From Gossypium raimondii (Eukaryota; Streptophyta; Magnoliopsida; Malvales; Malvaceae): a stretch of 64,000 nucleotides of DNA. Made by a program: the position numbers and the translations under genes. Location: the NCBI RefSeq assembly GCF_025698545.1, contig NC_068571.1, positions 46,161,733 through 46,225,732 of the forward strand, in the 5' to 3' direction. Shown piece after piece: positions 12,050-24,894 of this stretch. Within the stretch, counting starts at the first letter, position 1. Every line of letters begins with the position of its first letter. The notes below the pieces were generated by a model. The model did no database searches, had not been told where the DNA came from, and saw nothing but the letters and a program-made list of their open reading frames with translations.

Positions 12050-12595
12050 AGCTTAGGGATGCAAGAGCTGAGATTTAAAGATGATTTTTATGTCCAAATT
12101 GTACCAACAAAGCACTAAGATATATGAGTGATCTATCGTCATTTGATATGTCAAATTAGGCTCTCCAGTACACTTGAAAAGCTTATTCTCAAGCAATTTA
12201 AGTGTTTTTTTATATGTTTTTGTCGATTTTTTAGTTCTAAGCATTAATAAACGTTTTTATTTAGTTTTACACTCTTTTGAGACTCAAATTGGCCAAACGT
12301 GTCATGGGGAACCTAACAATGTAATTAAGTTGGTGTAAGGAGACAATAAGGGCTCAAAGTCGAGGAAAATGTCATTCAGTGTGAGTATCGCAACACCAAT
12401 ACCATGGAAGTCGTGATATCCCTGAAGGTGCTGAAGTGAAGAAATTGAGTCCTTTTTTAGTGGTATCACAACACCGAAATTGAGTCCTTTTCTAGTGAGT
12501 ATCGCAACACCAATACTATTTTGGGTATTGTGATACTGAAGCTTGGGTATCGCGATACCGCTGCCTGACTCAGATTGGGTTGCGTGCCCCATCAC
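12050..12595 (-). repeat. Retroelement fragment related to 46600-47230, with an iterated palindrome
   Basis: The minus strand matches the plus strand of about 46950-47230 over several hundred bases; shared phrases include 'taatttgacatat' and 'gcttgag/cttgaa.gcaag'. A palindromic word recurs at 12380-12560, and the copy at 12546-12559 is perfect (GGTATCGCGATACC). The minus-strand ORFs at 12053-12595 contain no known domain and are treated as non-coding. Confidence 0.55.
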
Positions 12596-12629
12596 TTGAC
12601 GGTCTCTAATTGGCTAGCTCGTGTTTCTT

Positions 12630-13050
12630 GCGAAGTCGCCTATCTCTTGGAAAATTAAGAAGTAACACACTGTCTCTCGATCCTGAACTGAAGAAGAGTA
12701 TCATTCTATGGCCTCTGTTACTCGTGAATTGAAACAGTTAAAGGCTCTATTGCTTAGTCTCGGGGTGCATCACCCTTAAGTTATTCCTTTGTTTTGTAAT
12801 AGTCAGTCTGCTCTGCTTATTGCTCGTAATCCTTTTAATCACAAATGTATGAAGCATATTGAGGTGGATTATTATTTTATTTGGGATGCAATTCAGAAAG
12901 GTTTTATTTCTCCTTCATATGTCTCTACTACAGATGAGCTAACATATATTTACAAAGGCTTTGGGAAAGAAACGATTTCATTATTGTTTTAACAAGTTGG
13001 ACATTCACGATTTGCATGCTCCAAATATTATGAGATAATTTATTTTAGAA
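12630..13050 (+). pseudogene. Copia-type retrotransposon RNase H fragment
   Basis: Conceptual translation gives the C-terminal RNase H part of a Ty1/copia polyprotein. Visible are a diverged 'EYHSMASVTREL' segment (about 12690-12740), an 'NSQSALLIARNPFNH' segment (about 12799-12845), then 'KHIEVDYYFIWDAIQKG' and the terminal 'LDIHDLHAP' motif. Stop codons near 12660, 12680 and 12778, and a frame change near 12985, make it non-functional. Only the last part of the element remains and no LTR pair was found around it. Confidence 0.85.
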
Positions 13051-13501
13051 GTAGTTTTTTTTATATTATAGGAAGTAGAGGGTGAATAGGAGTAGTTTTA
13101 CTATTTCGATTCTATGTGCAATATGACATGTATATATAATATCTTATGTTGATACCTTACTATTGTCAGTTATGTTAATCTAATCTATTAAATCAAATTA
13201 AAACTATAGAAATCAATCAAAAGTTAATTGTGGAAATAATGTCCAAAAATTTGTAGTGGTGAAATAATCTTCAATTAATGCAACTTATTAATCTATATCA
13301 TTATTAATGGATCTAGGGTTAATAATTAAGATGAAAATATCGAGTTAATGTATATCCTACAAGCATCTAAAGATTTCCTAAATTAGGTGTATAGCTTATA
13401 AAATTAACTAAACTATTAACTATTAGTATTATCAATCTTTCACTACCTAAATTGATGTATATTTTATAAGTAACTTCACAATTAGTATATATATGTAAGA
13501 C
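13051..13501. other. Intergenic, nothing recognised
   Basis: AT-rich sequence with no ORF of note, between the Copia relic and the LTR-like element at 13502. It may include the diverged LTR of the Copia relic. Confidence 0.35.
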
Positions 13502-15407
13502 TGTAACACGCCAAACCTGACTCTATAATAAGACCAGAGTATGGTGTGTCACTAACTAAAAACAGACTAACTTAAAAACACTTCAATGAAAGCTTCGAAT
13601 AATTATTACAAGGTTATAGTTATAAAGCATTTTTTTAATTGTTATTATATTAAAGTAAACGAGACATTACCAATTTGTAATATTATCCAAGACATATGGC
13701 GTATAAACTTAAATAAGACAAATTCAGAAATAAAATACATTGACTTAACTCAAAATTAATACTTTATAATAGTTTCATCAAAACAAGGTCTTAATAAATA
13801 GAAGTTTTAAGTACATATCATTTTCAAAATACACCTATGTGTCACCCGTTAAAGCATGCATGATACGAACACAAAGCAAACATCTCACAATCTAAATAGC
13901 TCTCTGGCATAGTCCTTGATCAAATTTCTTTCAATCAGCAAATCCTAAGAAGGAAAAAAGAATAACATAGTAAGTTCATATGAACTTAGTGAGTTCCAAA
14001 GAGAAATTGTTCAACACATTACTTAGTATAATATATTAACTTTTATAGAGATCATATAGATATCACACACGCCCACTGGCATATACAGAACTCAGATAGA
14101 CTCAGTACGCCAACTCATGACTTGGGTGTATACTGAACACCAACTTAACATAACTCAGACAAATTCATCTTCATGTCAGTCACGTACCTAGAATTCAGAA
14201 TCAAAAGCATATCTTTCAGAATTTTCACATTCATTGTTCCCCCTAATATCTTCATATCATTTTCATTCTGAACAATATGTTTTATCGTGATCGGCCAATT
14301 CAGTTTGCAATATATCTGCCCTACTGGAGGCTACACAAACATATTTACATATATCATTCTTCACATATCAAATCATATCAGTTCATACATATCAGTAGCA
14401 GATGGTAGTGACTAGAACATGAAGAGTGGCGTTTACTTCATATGACAAACAAACTGCACTTAGATTGATGACTTTAGATAACCACTATCCACATAACAAC
14501 TTTCATTCATTACACACACACACATACACACTTGTCATCCTTTACGAAGTAAGAACACTTACCTTACACGAAATATAAAATAATAAAGTTATAGCATATG
14601 GAAGTTAGAAAGAACTCACCAGAAACTCTAACACAAGTCTATAAAGCAAGTCTTTTGCCCTTATCACTTGGACCTTTGTTATTTTCTTGAGCTAAAATGA
14701 AGATAATTCAACATATCATATCATCATTCCATCAAATCTGATCACGCATGCAAGAATCAACAACACTTATATAGAATCGAGAAGTTTCCTTCCTCACACA
14801 CCATTTTAACACTTAAGCATGTAGAATGAAGAACACGTAAATGCCTCAAAAAATAACCTAGGGTTCATCAGTAATTACCAGTAAGCTAGTACTAACATAT
14901 GAGTTAGTTGATCACTGCGAACCTTACTCCAAAGAGGTTTTTCTGAACTTGGGTTTTCAAAGAGTTTTTCAGAGAAAATCTAGAAAGAAGATGAAATCGT
15001 AAAAGTGTTCAGAAAGACCACTGTTTGACCTTATATACTTAAACTTGGAGACAAGGATTAGTGGAAAAATCAGATAAATCCACTAACTCTCTTGAATCCT
15101 GTGATTAAGTGCTGTTAATTTAATTTGAGTCTTATCATCTATAGTAGTCTGGTTCCATTCTAACTAACTCTCAACGTAACTAGCCAAATTATCATATTTA
15201 AATAATAAATAAATCTAACAACTACAAACTTATTGAGTTCACCAAAACATCTGAATTGGCCGAATACTAAATAAAAGAGTCTGCCAAACTACAGAATACG
15301 CTAAAACAAAGAGTTCACCAAATGACGCATACACCTAGAATCCTATTTCAGACGAGCGGTTAGAAAAACCCTAAAAAAATGGATGAGCCCAAAAAACGGA
15401 TGTTACA
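13502..15407 (-). mobile_element. Probable solo LTR (minus orientation)
   Basis: Read on the minus strand it begins TGTAACATCCG and ends GGCGTGTTACA, giving LTR-like TG..CA ends over 1.9 kb. There is no gag or pol. Flanks are AAGAC and AGAAG, so a clean 5-bp duplication is not seen, and the call rests on termini and lack of coding capacity. A short (CA)n run lies at about 14514-14532. Confidence 0.55.
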
Positions 15408-15789
15408 AGAAGAGATCTTGCCACATTCCCATTAATTATTACATTAAACAATATTTGATTATTTATTAATTTTTTCAACAACCCATTTTCGTTAATCGTC
15501 ATATCAACTCTTCATGAATGATCTGACGTGAATTTTATTTATAAATTTATTTTGCACTTTTACTTAAATCGATTACCATTCAGATAATCTAGTAAATATT
15601 TTCACTTATCAATTACTTAAAATCCATCTCTTTTACTGTTTCCATCATAATTTTATTTGAAAGTGCAAATTTTGCCATATTAGATCAATTTCGGCACAAT
15701 TAAATCAATAAAATATAATTTACTTCATTCATTCCATAATATAAATTGTAATAGCCATATACACATACCTTCATTTGGTTCGGAGATTT

Positions 15790-16305
15790 TATTAAAGTAT
15801 AATAATAAATTTAGTTTGTAATGTTTATATGTTTTTGTTAATTTGGTTTTTTAGTTAAATTTAATCATTAAATTTTTTATTAAAAAAAGTTAAATTATTT
15901 TTTAACGGAAATGTTGACTAAAACATTAATTTTTAACCATGATGTGGTGGCAATCCGCGTCATAGTTCAAGTGTACTTTGTGCTGACATGTCATTATTTA
16001 TGTTATATCTCACAACAATAAATGATTTAAAATTGATAAAATATTCAAAAAATAATTATAATTTAAAATTATAAAAGTTATAAGAAGTCCAAAAGAAATT
16101 AGCATGAAATACACGTGGATTGTAATGCGAATTGTCATATTTAAGAAGTTAAAGTTTGAGTCAGTATTTCTGTTAAAAGATTCAATTCAACTCTCTTTTA
16201 AAGGTTGAAGGTGAAATTTAATTTAATTTTTTTAAAGGTTGAGAGCCAAATTTAACTAAGAAAAAGAAAAAAAAAGACCAAATTGACAAAATATGTAAAT
16301 ATTAC
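15790..16305. mobile_element. Foldback MITE-like element
   Basis: Left sequence 'tttgttaatttggttttt' (about 15834) is roughly complementary to the right 'agaccaaattgacaaaata' (about 16276). Interior inverted matches include 'gtcaaatttaactaag' against 'ttagttaaatttaatc'. The borders are approximate and no TSD was defined. Confidence 0.45.
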
Positions 16306-16862
16306 CACTTTTTCATTAATCCACCGTTAATTATCCCTTAAGAAAATTTTGAAGTCATCCAACCAGAATACTACAATTACAAAAGAAAGCTAAAATTTAA
16401 AGAGCACTTACCTAGCACCAAGCTCCTCACTTCAAATACTAACTTTAGCTTCAATTTTCTTCCTTTCTCACTAATAGAGATAGGCATGGGAACACACCAA
16501 CATGAGAAGAGGTCAATAAAATATTAAGTGCAATATAATCAGGGACTGTATGGATGTAGTTGCAGTAATTTATAGTAGCTTGAAGGATTGCATAAAAAGA
16601 AGGAATTGACGAGCAACTGCAGCACCTTCATTAGATGCTTTGTCTTCTTTCAACGTACCACATGCAAAGCAACTCAATAGCTCTTCTTTTTCATAGATAA
16701 ATTTATACATGACAATTTAATTTTGTTGAACAGCCACTGTGAATGGCCATAAATGACAGCAGCAATCACTCTTGAATTGGTAAAAGCCAAAGCTTGAGGC
16801 GATGCAGCAAGAAAACTGCAGCTGCTCTCTTCAGTATTGCTAATAGATATTTGGTAAATTCT

Positions 16863-17245
16863 TCTATTAGTCCCTGTACTTTGCAAAATTTGTTAATGTA
16901 GTCTTTGCACTTATTCTAAAATCCGTTTGGTCAGACTCTATTACTGGTCTTATACTATACGTACAGTTGTAGATTTTAGTCCTGACGCAAATAACGCTCA
17001 TTAATCCATTAACTGAATCTTTAGTGAGTAATATATGAAAATAACAAGCTGACATGGTATTATACATGTGATAATATATTTGTCATGTCAAGTTTTGGTA
17101 ATAGAAAACTTTAACTTAATGAACTTAACAATTATTATTTAGTAATGATTGGAATTTTAAAATTTAAAAAGTACCGGGACTAAAAAATCAAATTAAAGTA
17201 TATGGATTAAATTCACAACATTCATAAAGTACAAGGACTAATAGA
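16863..17245. mobile_element. MITE with TIR TCTATTAGTCCYTGTACTTT
   Basis: Left end TCTATTAGTCCCTGTACTTT starts at 16863. The right end is its near-exact inverse, ending CTAATAGA at 17245. The 383-bp element has no coding capacity. ORFs on the minus strand across it are incidental. Confidence 0.75.
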
Positions 17246-17929
17246 AAGATTAAACCTAAATATTTTCTTAATTGTGTAAAGATTTGTCAAAGTGGGATGG
17301 TTTTGCCACCTAGGAAGTAGATTTTCAATTAGTTTCATGTCTATCAATGTGGCATAAACACAATTTAACCCCTCTTTACTAAATGGCATAATTACTCCTT
17401 GAGTCCTACAAATTATCATTAAACTTAAATTAGTCATTGTATCACATTTCATTATGTTTGAATATCTTGCCACCTTTATATATATATATACATACATATA
17501 TATATATATATATATATCATCGATTTTTATTTTGGTTAATACCATTGTGTAATTAAATCATTTCCCTCCTAATATAATATCCATTTGCTAAATGGTCTAA
17601 TTTTACTTCAATCCTCCAAATTATATCCATTAACGTAAGGATAATTTACTCCTTTGGTGCCTCACCTAGCAGAATGAGTACTTGTTTGGTGGGATTCCTG
17701 GCTCCCATTAGGCTAGACACCTAGCCTTCAAGGGTTATCATTAATACTTGCTGCCATCTTCCATGCATAAATCTAAAACTTCAATAATTTATTCTCATTT
17801 TATAATTAGAAATTTCTAATATATTTAATGACTAGTTATTAACTCTCAATTTGCCACTTTTTCCCATTATTTATTTTCACCAATTTCATTTGTCTATTTC
17901 CTTCATCGCCTCTTTCATGTAATGGCCTG

Positions 17930-17931
<2 letters not shown>
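17246..17931. other. Intergenic with a (TA)n run; no gene
   Basis: AT-rich sequence containing a TATATA/CATACA microsatellite at about 17476-17517. No reliable coding or element signal was seen; the minus-strand ORF ending at 17222 crosses the microsatellite and is rejected. Confidence 0.4.

Positions 17932-17984
<53 letters not shown>
17932..17984. repeat. (ATT)n microsatellite
   Basis: About 17 uninterrupted TAT/ATT triplets, directly preceding the first Copia-like leader copy. Confidence 0.95.
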
Positions 17985-17988
<4 letters not shown>

Positions 17989-18435
17989 TCAAGTGTTAAA
18001 GACCAAAAGGGGATTAGATTATTCCCTAAATCAGGTACATGCCTGACAATTGACACTACTCCACCTTCAACCCGATTATGTGAAGAGCTACGAATCAACA
18101 CCCTTATCCTCGACCACATTTGCTACCTCCGTAATTATTTGAAACTACCAAAAATTAAAATTTGTGATCCGTCAAACTTCTTGATATCCAAAATCATTAT
18201 TGTGTCACCGAATGATTCGATCTGCGGAAGCTAAACCTTGGCATTGATTCCAATTTGTTGGGGATCTACCCGTATAAAAAAATGAGCAAGAAAGGGTAGA
18301 GAAGATTGAACACAAATATTTACGTGAAAAACTCCTCTGAAGAGGATAAAAACCACAAGCAAAGGAGGTATCGACTTTTCACTAAATGAGTAAACAAACA
18401 AGAGTACAATATGGAGAAAATAAACCTAAATGTAC
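17985..18435 (-). mobile_element. Copia-like LTR end and leader, copy 1
   Basis: On the minus strand the sequence reads as the 3' part of a Copia LTR, with phrases such as 'cctcttcagaggag' and 'cacgtaaatatttgtgtt' and a T-rich run. A diverged primer-binding site follows ('caaattggaatcaatgcc' in place of TGGTATCAGAGC), then the start of a degraded gag-like region containing 'ATCAAGAAGTTTGACGG'. It is directly repeated at 19153-19580. Confidence 0.6.
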
Positions 18436-19152
18436 AAACCTAAACCCCAAAAATAAAGCCCTATCTCGAGAACAAAATTCTCTCCATAGTTACCATGAAA
18501 ACTCTCACCAAACTCATATGTGACTACATCTTGTCGCCTTTAAAGAAAAACCATTGTTGATTGTCATTCCAAAATAGAGATACAATGGCCCCTTTAAATA
18601 AGCTTAAATTAGAGTTCTAATCATACTAAAATATCCCTGGAATAATCAAAGTCCAACTAGGAGAAGCAGTCCTGTTTGAAGTCTAAAACATGGCTGCCAA
18701 ATAGGAGAACACGTCGTGATGTCCCATACATGCTCATCATGACATCATCGCCACGTTCGTTTGGGGTTTCATCACGTCGTCATAATGTCACTTGTCTTCA
18801 CGTCGCGACGTCACCTCTGTTTTACCTCTTCTTCAATAAATCGTTGAACATCTTACAAAGTGCCTGCAAAATGTTTGATAAATGCGATGCATACCCCACA
18901 AATCTCCACATTGACTCGTATTTATCACGCCTCCTTTTCCATGTCCTGTAATGGGCCAAAATCAATTTTTTCATAATGTCAACCAAGTCTAAACCGTGCT
19001 CGAACTTGGAAACCGAAAAACTTCTACTCTTCAAATCAAAGTTGTATAACACAACAATGGCTAGTAATATCCGGACAAGAGAGAAAGCATCAAATCTTTC
19101 CACTTTAATGTAACCTTTCGAGACCAACCTTGCCTCAAACATTATGTGAACC
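18436..19152 (-). mobile_element. LTR U3/R-like segment with TATA and iterated palindrome
   Basis: On the minus strand the palindromic block (18700-18815) precedes TATTTAAA (plus-strand 18593-18600) by about 110 bp, then leads into copy 1 of the Copia-like leader. The minus-strand ORF at 18822-19172 and the plus-strand ORF at 18676-18951 lack recognisable domains and are taken as chance ORFs in retroelement DNA. Confidence 0.5.
18700..18815. repeat. Iterated palindrome block, core ACGTCGCGACGT
   Basis: Four related words occur in about 115 bp. The copy at 18800-18811 is a perfect 12-bp palindrome; the others (such as 'acgtcgtgatgtc' and 'catgacatcat') are diverged. The block lies upstream of the TATA-like box at 18593-18600 in minus orientation. 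Confidence 0.65.
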
Positions 19153-19580
19153 ATTTGAGTCCTAAAGATCAAAAGGGGATTAGATTCTTCTCTAAATCAG
19201 GTATATTCTTGACATCTGACACGACTCCACCTTCAATCGAGTTATGTGGAGAGCAAGGAATCATCACCCTCATCCTTGGTTACATCAGCTATCTCCGTAA
19301 TTATTCTAAACTATCAGAAATTGAAATTTGTGATCCGTTGAACTTCTTAATATCCAAAGTCATTGTTGTGTCACTAAACGAGTTGAATTGCGGAAGTTGA
19401 ACCTTGGCACTAACCCGTATAAACAACGAATAAGAAAATATAGAGAAGATCAAACACAAATATTTACGTGGAAAACTCCTCTGAAGAGGATAAAAACTAT
19501 GGGTAAAGGAAGTATCGACTTTTCACTAAATGAGTAAACAAACGAGAGTACAATATGGTGAAAATAAACCTAAATGTACT
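19153..19580 (-). mobile_element. Copia-like LTR end and leader, copy 2
   Basis: A direct repeat of 17985-18435 with scattered substitutions and small indels, for example loss of the 'ccaatttgttgggg' stretch near the primer-binding site. The homologous sequence that should follow resumes only at 21831 ('gtgcctacaaaacatctgat', against 'gtgcctgcaaaatgtttgat' at 18860). The DNA at 19584-21830 therefore interrupts this copy. Confidence 0.65.
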
Positions 19581-19583
19581 AAA

Positions 19584-21348
19584 TGTACATAATTTTAATA
19601 ATTTCTAGTATAGCATGCTTATATGCAACATTAATTATGTTTTCAATAATTACATAATTTTAGCAAGACTATCCACTAGAGTAGCAGTCACTAAATTATT
19701 TATATCTTGTCCTACAAAATTCAAAATTAAGATCTGCTTTTATTTTTGAAACTAGACTCAATGAACTTTGTACCATAAAATTTTAGAATATCTACTTAAT
19801 TAAATTAATACAGTTTATTCTTTAAATCCTCATTTGTTTTGTTGCTAGGCAAGACCTACCCTTCTTTACTAAAAATTATTAGCTTTCAACGCAAGTATAT
19901 TATTAATTTTCCGTTTATTTCCTTTGAAAATAGACTATTTAAGGTTTTATTCATATGAATTTCACATCCTAAACATATTTTTACAATTTACAAATATTTT
20001 TCAAAGTTAGAATAGGGAACCAAAATCATTCGACCTTGTCTCACAAAAATTACTATATATCATAATCTACAATCTCATTATTTACACCATTTCTTCTATG
20101 AAAACTAGACTCAATAAGCTTTAATCCCATGTTTGGTTAAACCTCTAATTCAATTTCTAAAATTTTTGGTTTTTGGTGAATTTTCAAATTTTAGTTACTT
20201 CTGCTGTCCAAAACTGTTTTAGTAGAAACATTTTCTTTCCCATGGTTCTTTTGTACTAACTTTCATCTAATCACATATATTTATTATACTTTTAGTTTCA
20301 TCCAAATTAATCACTTATATTTATATGTTGATAACATATTCATTTCTTTACCTTGATACTTTTCATAATTATAAATCATATTCACTCACTCGAAAACATG
20401 GTGTCTCTTCATGTCATACTTCATCAATACTTTCTATCTCTAATGTATAAATTAAAATACACATATTATACTTTTCATTCACTATATATTTAACTCAACT
20501 CATTGAAATACAAGTAAGGTTAATTTGAAAACTTACCTGTTTTCACAAGAATTTCGTCTCTTCCATTTCTTTTTCAACTTCATCACCACACTTCTCTTTT
20601 CATCTATTTTTCTTGACTCCCATCTACTAGTTTCTTGCTTCTAGGTTGATGAACATACTCTCTAAGATATTTACTTCCCTTTTCGTTTTTGATGTTCATA
20701 GAAATTCTCATGCTTTTGGAGCAAAATAGTGAAATTGAATAACCAATGACCAAATTGTAAAAAGAAGGAAATGTTTTTTTCCTCTTTCCTCCCTTTTATA
20801 ATATTATTTTATTATTAAAATATCTAACTTATTTATTATTAATATATTATTTAAAATATCACCAACATTATGATTACAATCCAATGGCCTATATTTTACA
20901 AGGCTAAGCAAATTTAATGGCCATAATTTATCCATATATCCAATGACATTTTGGTAATTTTACTCAATTATTTATTATTATTTTGCTAAGTGACCATTTT
21001 ACCCCTGGTCAAATTTTATATTTCCATTTATGTCCTTTTCACTTTTGGTTATTTTCACTTTTAGTCCTTCAACCTTTTGAATTTACACTTTAACCTCTCA
21101 GCTTTTGAATATTCACACTTTTAACCCCATCACTTTTTACTTTTTTACAATTTAGTCAATACCTCAAATTTATATCTCACAATATAATACAATATATTTT
21201 ATTTATTTATTTTGGACCTTCTCCATTATCCAATACCTTCGTCTACTAACATTGGTGTGTTGTATTTCATTTACTTGATAATTCAATTATACACTTTCTG
21301 CATATAACACTTTACAAAATTTAGGAGGATGATTTTAGGGGCATTACA
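19584..21348 (-). mobile_element. Gypsy-type 3' LTR (minus orientation)
   Basis: On the minus strand it begins TGTAATGCCCCT at 21348. Just upstream are the purine tract GGGCGGGAGAA and a translated 'FEDEILFRAGEM' segment, the usual end of a chromodomain gypsy pol followed by polypurine tract and LTR. It ends ..ATGTACA at 19584. The interior shares phrases with the LTR at 788-7150, such as the 'agtctagtttc' region. No intact gene is present. Confidence 0.6.
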
Positions 21349-21830
21349 TTTCTCCCGCCCTAAATAAAATTTCGTCTTCGAAATTTTCTTAATTTGAATA
21401 ATTATAAATTCCATTATTTCTTTACCTTCTTTTATTGCCTTGATATCCTTCTCCCTTGCGATCATACCTCTAAAATTTTTTTATCCCAATAATGCATTTG
21501 CTTCTAAATTCTTTGGTCTCTTGAACATATATTTTACTTATCCTTCTATTTCATATAATTTTCTTTCTTTCATTTCTTCATTTCTTCATGTATATATTTT
21601 CAATCTATTAGTTATCTATAGCCTTCATATATCCTCCTAATTCTTGACATAAATCTTGACCTTCCATCATTTAACCACGATATAATAAGATTTCAAATTA
21701 TAATTTACTTAATTGATTTTCTTATTTCATTTTTCCCTAACATCCCTTATCCTTTACTTTCTTTACATCTTATTTCATTAAGAATTTATCTCATATTATT
21801 TTCTACCAAGGGGGTTTTGAGGATGTTACA
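21349..21830 (-). mobile_element. Residual internal or older LTR sequence of the gypsy insertion
   Basis: The minus strand starts TGTAACATCCTC at 21830 and runs to the polypurine tract at about 21350. Apart from the short pol-end motif it has no recognisable domain. The small ORFs at 21283-21465 (minus) and 21440-21640 (plus) are not convincing genes. Confidence 0.4.
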
Positions 21831-21924
21831 GTGCCTACAAAACATCTGATAAATGCGAGACACACACCACAATCTTGATCAACTAGAGTTTCACTTTAAC
21901 TTAAACTTTCATAGCTCAAATAAA

Positions 21925-22255
21925 ATGTTAAAATATTTATAAGTCTTTGTACTTTTTCAAAAATTAGGAATTTAAACCATATACTTTTATTTTATGAAAT
22001 TTAGTCTCTCTACTTTTCAGACTTCAAAATTCAAGTCCAACTGTTAACACTGTTAAATTTTTTTTATGAAATTTGTTGCTATGATTTTTTTCAAATAAAA
22101 AACACTCACTCGGTAGCCATATAATTTTAAAAATGACTTAGTAATTAACTTGAATTTAATTAAAAAAAGTAACAATATTAACAGTTGGACTTGAATTTGG
22201 AAATATGAAAGATAATTTTTTTAAAAAGTGCAGCCATATTTTAACCCAAATAAAA
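21925..22255. mobile_element. Foldback MITE-like element
   Basis: 'caagtccaactgttaac' (about 22032) is mirrored by 'gttggacttgaatttgg' (about 22183), and outer arms carrying 'gtactttttcaaaaa' and 'ttttttaaaaagtgcag' pair approximately. The region is non-coding. Confidence 0.5.
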
Positions 22256-23929
22256 ATAGTAATCAAGAAAAAATTACTAACAAATAAAGTAAACTAGAAA
22301 AAACTCGATTAAACTCAAAAGCTACTTAAATCAAATATTAAATTATTCAAGCTTTAATCAAAATTTATTTTCAGTAATTTCAACTTATAAAACTCCACAT
22401 TTTTCATATTTTCAAAATTTATTGATATTCAAAACACACTCACAGTGCTCAGACCCAATCCATAAACACAGGAATATGGCCCACAGCCGAAGTAATTGAA
22501 CGGTCCAGATTGATGATATTTTTCTCGTGTCCAAACACCTTTCTTTTTTAAAATAAAATAAAAATTAACTGAAAATAAAAAAAGGGAGTAGGAATGATCC
22601 ACCTGTTTGTCAGTGACAACTGTACAGCAGCTGGGACCCACCATCTAGAACTGATAAGGTCATTGGCCCCACCATTCTCTCTTTAATCATTTTTTGTTGT
22701 AAAAAAATAATCACCTCTAGCTTGAATTTATAAGTTTAAAAACATTATATATTTTAATTAATAAAAACTTTAAAAATCTAAATATTTAAAAAATCAATAA
22801 CTTGAGTATTTTATTTAATATATATTTTCTTTTGTTAATATTAACTCGTTTTTAAACTTAACTGATATTTAATTTAAAATTCATCACATTTTGATACCTA
22901 TGTACAAATGTTATTAAAATGTGATGATATGACATTGACAACCTATATTACAATATGTGGCAAGCTTAAAAGTACATTATTTTATTAAAATTATAAAATT
23001 ATTTTACATCTAAAATAAATTTGAACTAAATGACATTTAAATTTATTTGAATTTCGACATTCATATGTCAAGATTCATTCCTAATGTGTTATAGTAACTC
23101 AATGTATCTATTATAAATATTGTAGTTCTACAAAAGAGGCAGTAACACATTTATTATTATTATTTTACTATCTATATTATTACTAGAGTAAATATACTTT
23201 TTGATATCTAAATTTAGTTTTAATATTCAAATTAATATTTATGTTATTTTTTCTAAACTAAATACTTAAATTTGATTTCAGCCCCACATTTTGACCATTC
23301 TTTAACAAATTTAAAATGGGATGATATTGACCCATTAGGTTATTACATGCTACATACATGCCACACCATTAGTTAAATGTACGACCACATTAGCAAATTT
23401 GTTAAAAACTGGAAAAAATTGTAGACATATATAAAACTAAAATGAATTAAAATATTTAAAATTTTAAAAAAATCATAAAATAATATCTTTAAAATTTTAG
23501 AAAAAATCAGAATTTTAAAATATATAAAATTCAAGAAATAAAAGTTTGAAAATTTATTTTAAATTTTATAAAATAAAAATATATAAAATTTAAACTTTAT
23601 AGCTAAAATTTTAGAAAAGTAAAAAAGTAAAGTAAAAGAAAGCAAAAAGTATTGAAACTTAAAAATAAAATACTCAAAATGCATATTTATAATATATATA
23701 TATAAGTGCTAATTTAGAGAAACTTTTAAATTGCTAAGGATATCCTTTATTGTTAATTATATTATTAAATTGACAATAAAATAATTTATTAGTATTATTA
23801 TATGATGATAATAAATATAATTTTAATTAATTAATATATATTATTAGATTAATTAATTTGTTTATACCATTTAAAAGTTCTACATAAAAATAACACAATA
23901 TATTATTAATTAATAAAATTGAAAATATA
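22256..23929. other. AT-rich intergenic DNA, no gene
   Basis: Long stretches of A/T-rich sequence. A TCP-type word GGACCCAC lies near 22635. The minus-strand ORF at 22429-22644 shows no family resemblance. Confidence 0.4.
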
Positions 23930-24894
23930 TAAAACCATTGGATATAATTTGACATTAAATCATAATAATCACATACAATAGCAATTATCAACATAAACAT
24001 GATAATTCAATGTTATATGATTCAATAAATAGAGTTACAAATTTATGTTCGATAAAAACGAAGTTAAGACTCGAATCAAACTCTATTCATAAAATTTTAG
24101 CATGATGTCTCGATAGGGGATTATATGTCTCGAGATAGGCCTCCCCTGTTCCACTATTTTAGCTTTAATGGTTGGATGTCTCGAGACAAGGGATTCTTGT
24201 CTTGAAACATGGAATAGAGCAAAACTAGTTTAGCTTCGATGTATCCTTGTCTCGAGAAAAAACCACTTTGACTCGATACTGGGTTGAGGTTATCTCAAGA
24301 CTAACATAGAATGTCTCGAGACATTAACACTTTGCATGAAAAATAAGGTAAATTTTATTCTAACAATTTCGAGACATGTTCTTCCTGTCTCAAGATTGAA
24401 TTGCAAAATAACCAAAATGTTTGTTTTCAAGCATTCCAACTAAAGCAAGTTATACCTAAAATAAGCCTAAACGTAGATCAGCACAATAACGATCAATTCA
24501 ATAAATGTAATCACAATCAAATACCATCTAAACATACAATCCAATACAACTAGACAAAACTTATCAACCAACATACATCAAACTTGTACGACCATGCATA
24601 ATTAGCTACCAATCGAAGGTTGAAAATCAATCTTGGAAACCCTATAGGTCACCTTACCAAATATACCGTAATGAGCATATATATACAAACAAAATATCAT
24701 AAGAACTCCAAAATACTTTCTAATGAATTAGACACATGCCATATGTATTAAACATAGTAGAAATAATACAAAAATGGACGAGTTGAGAATTGATTGCTTG
24801 GATGCTGATGACCCACGATCACTCCAAAAACCTACGAAACATGCGCATGAAAACAAACAAATCCATACATTGAGTATTGATTACTTAGTGGTGT
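23930..24894 (-). mobile_element. 3' part of an LTR interrupted by the element at 24895
   Basis: Together with 27968-28900 this appears to be one older minus-strand LTR into which 24895-27967 inserted; near-identical pentamers GGTGT (24890-24894) and GGTAT (27968-27972) flank the insertion. It contains the TCTCGAGA palindrome block at 24110-24405. Outer borders are uncertain. Confidence 0.4.
24110..24405. repeat. Iterated palindrome block, core TGTCTCGAGACA
   Basis: About nine versions of the word in roughly 300 bp. The perfect 12-bp palindrome occurs at 24177-24188 and 24312-24323; others are partial (TCTCGAGA at 24128-24135, plus variants such as TCTCAAGA and TTTCGAGACA). Spacing between copies is 20-60 bp. 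Confidence 0.8.

Noticed and set aside
18676..19172. ORFs of 91 and 116 aa on opposite strands
   Set aside because: Both lie in retroelement U3-like DNA and cover the palindrome block or its flank; no family resemblance.
24110..24405. Possible CRISPR-like array from regularly repeated TCTCGAGA words
   Set aside because: Repeats are short, degenerate and unevenly spaced, and the window is plant nuclear DNA.
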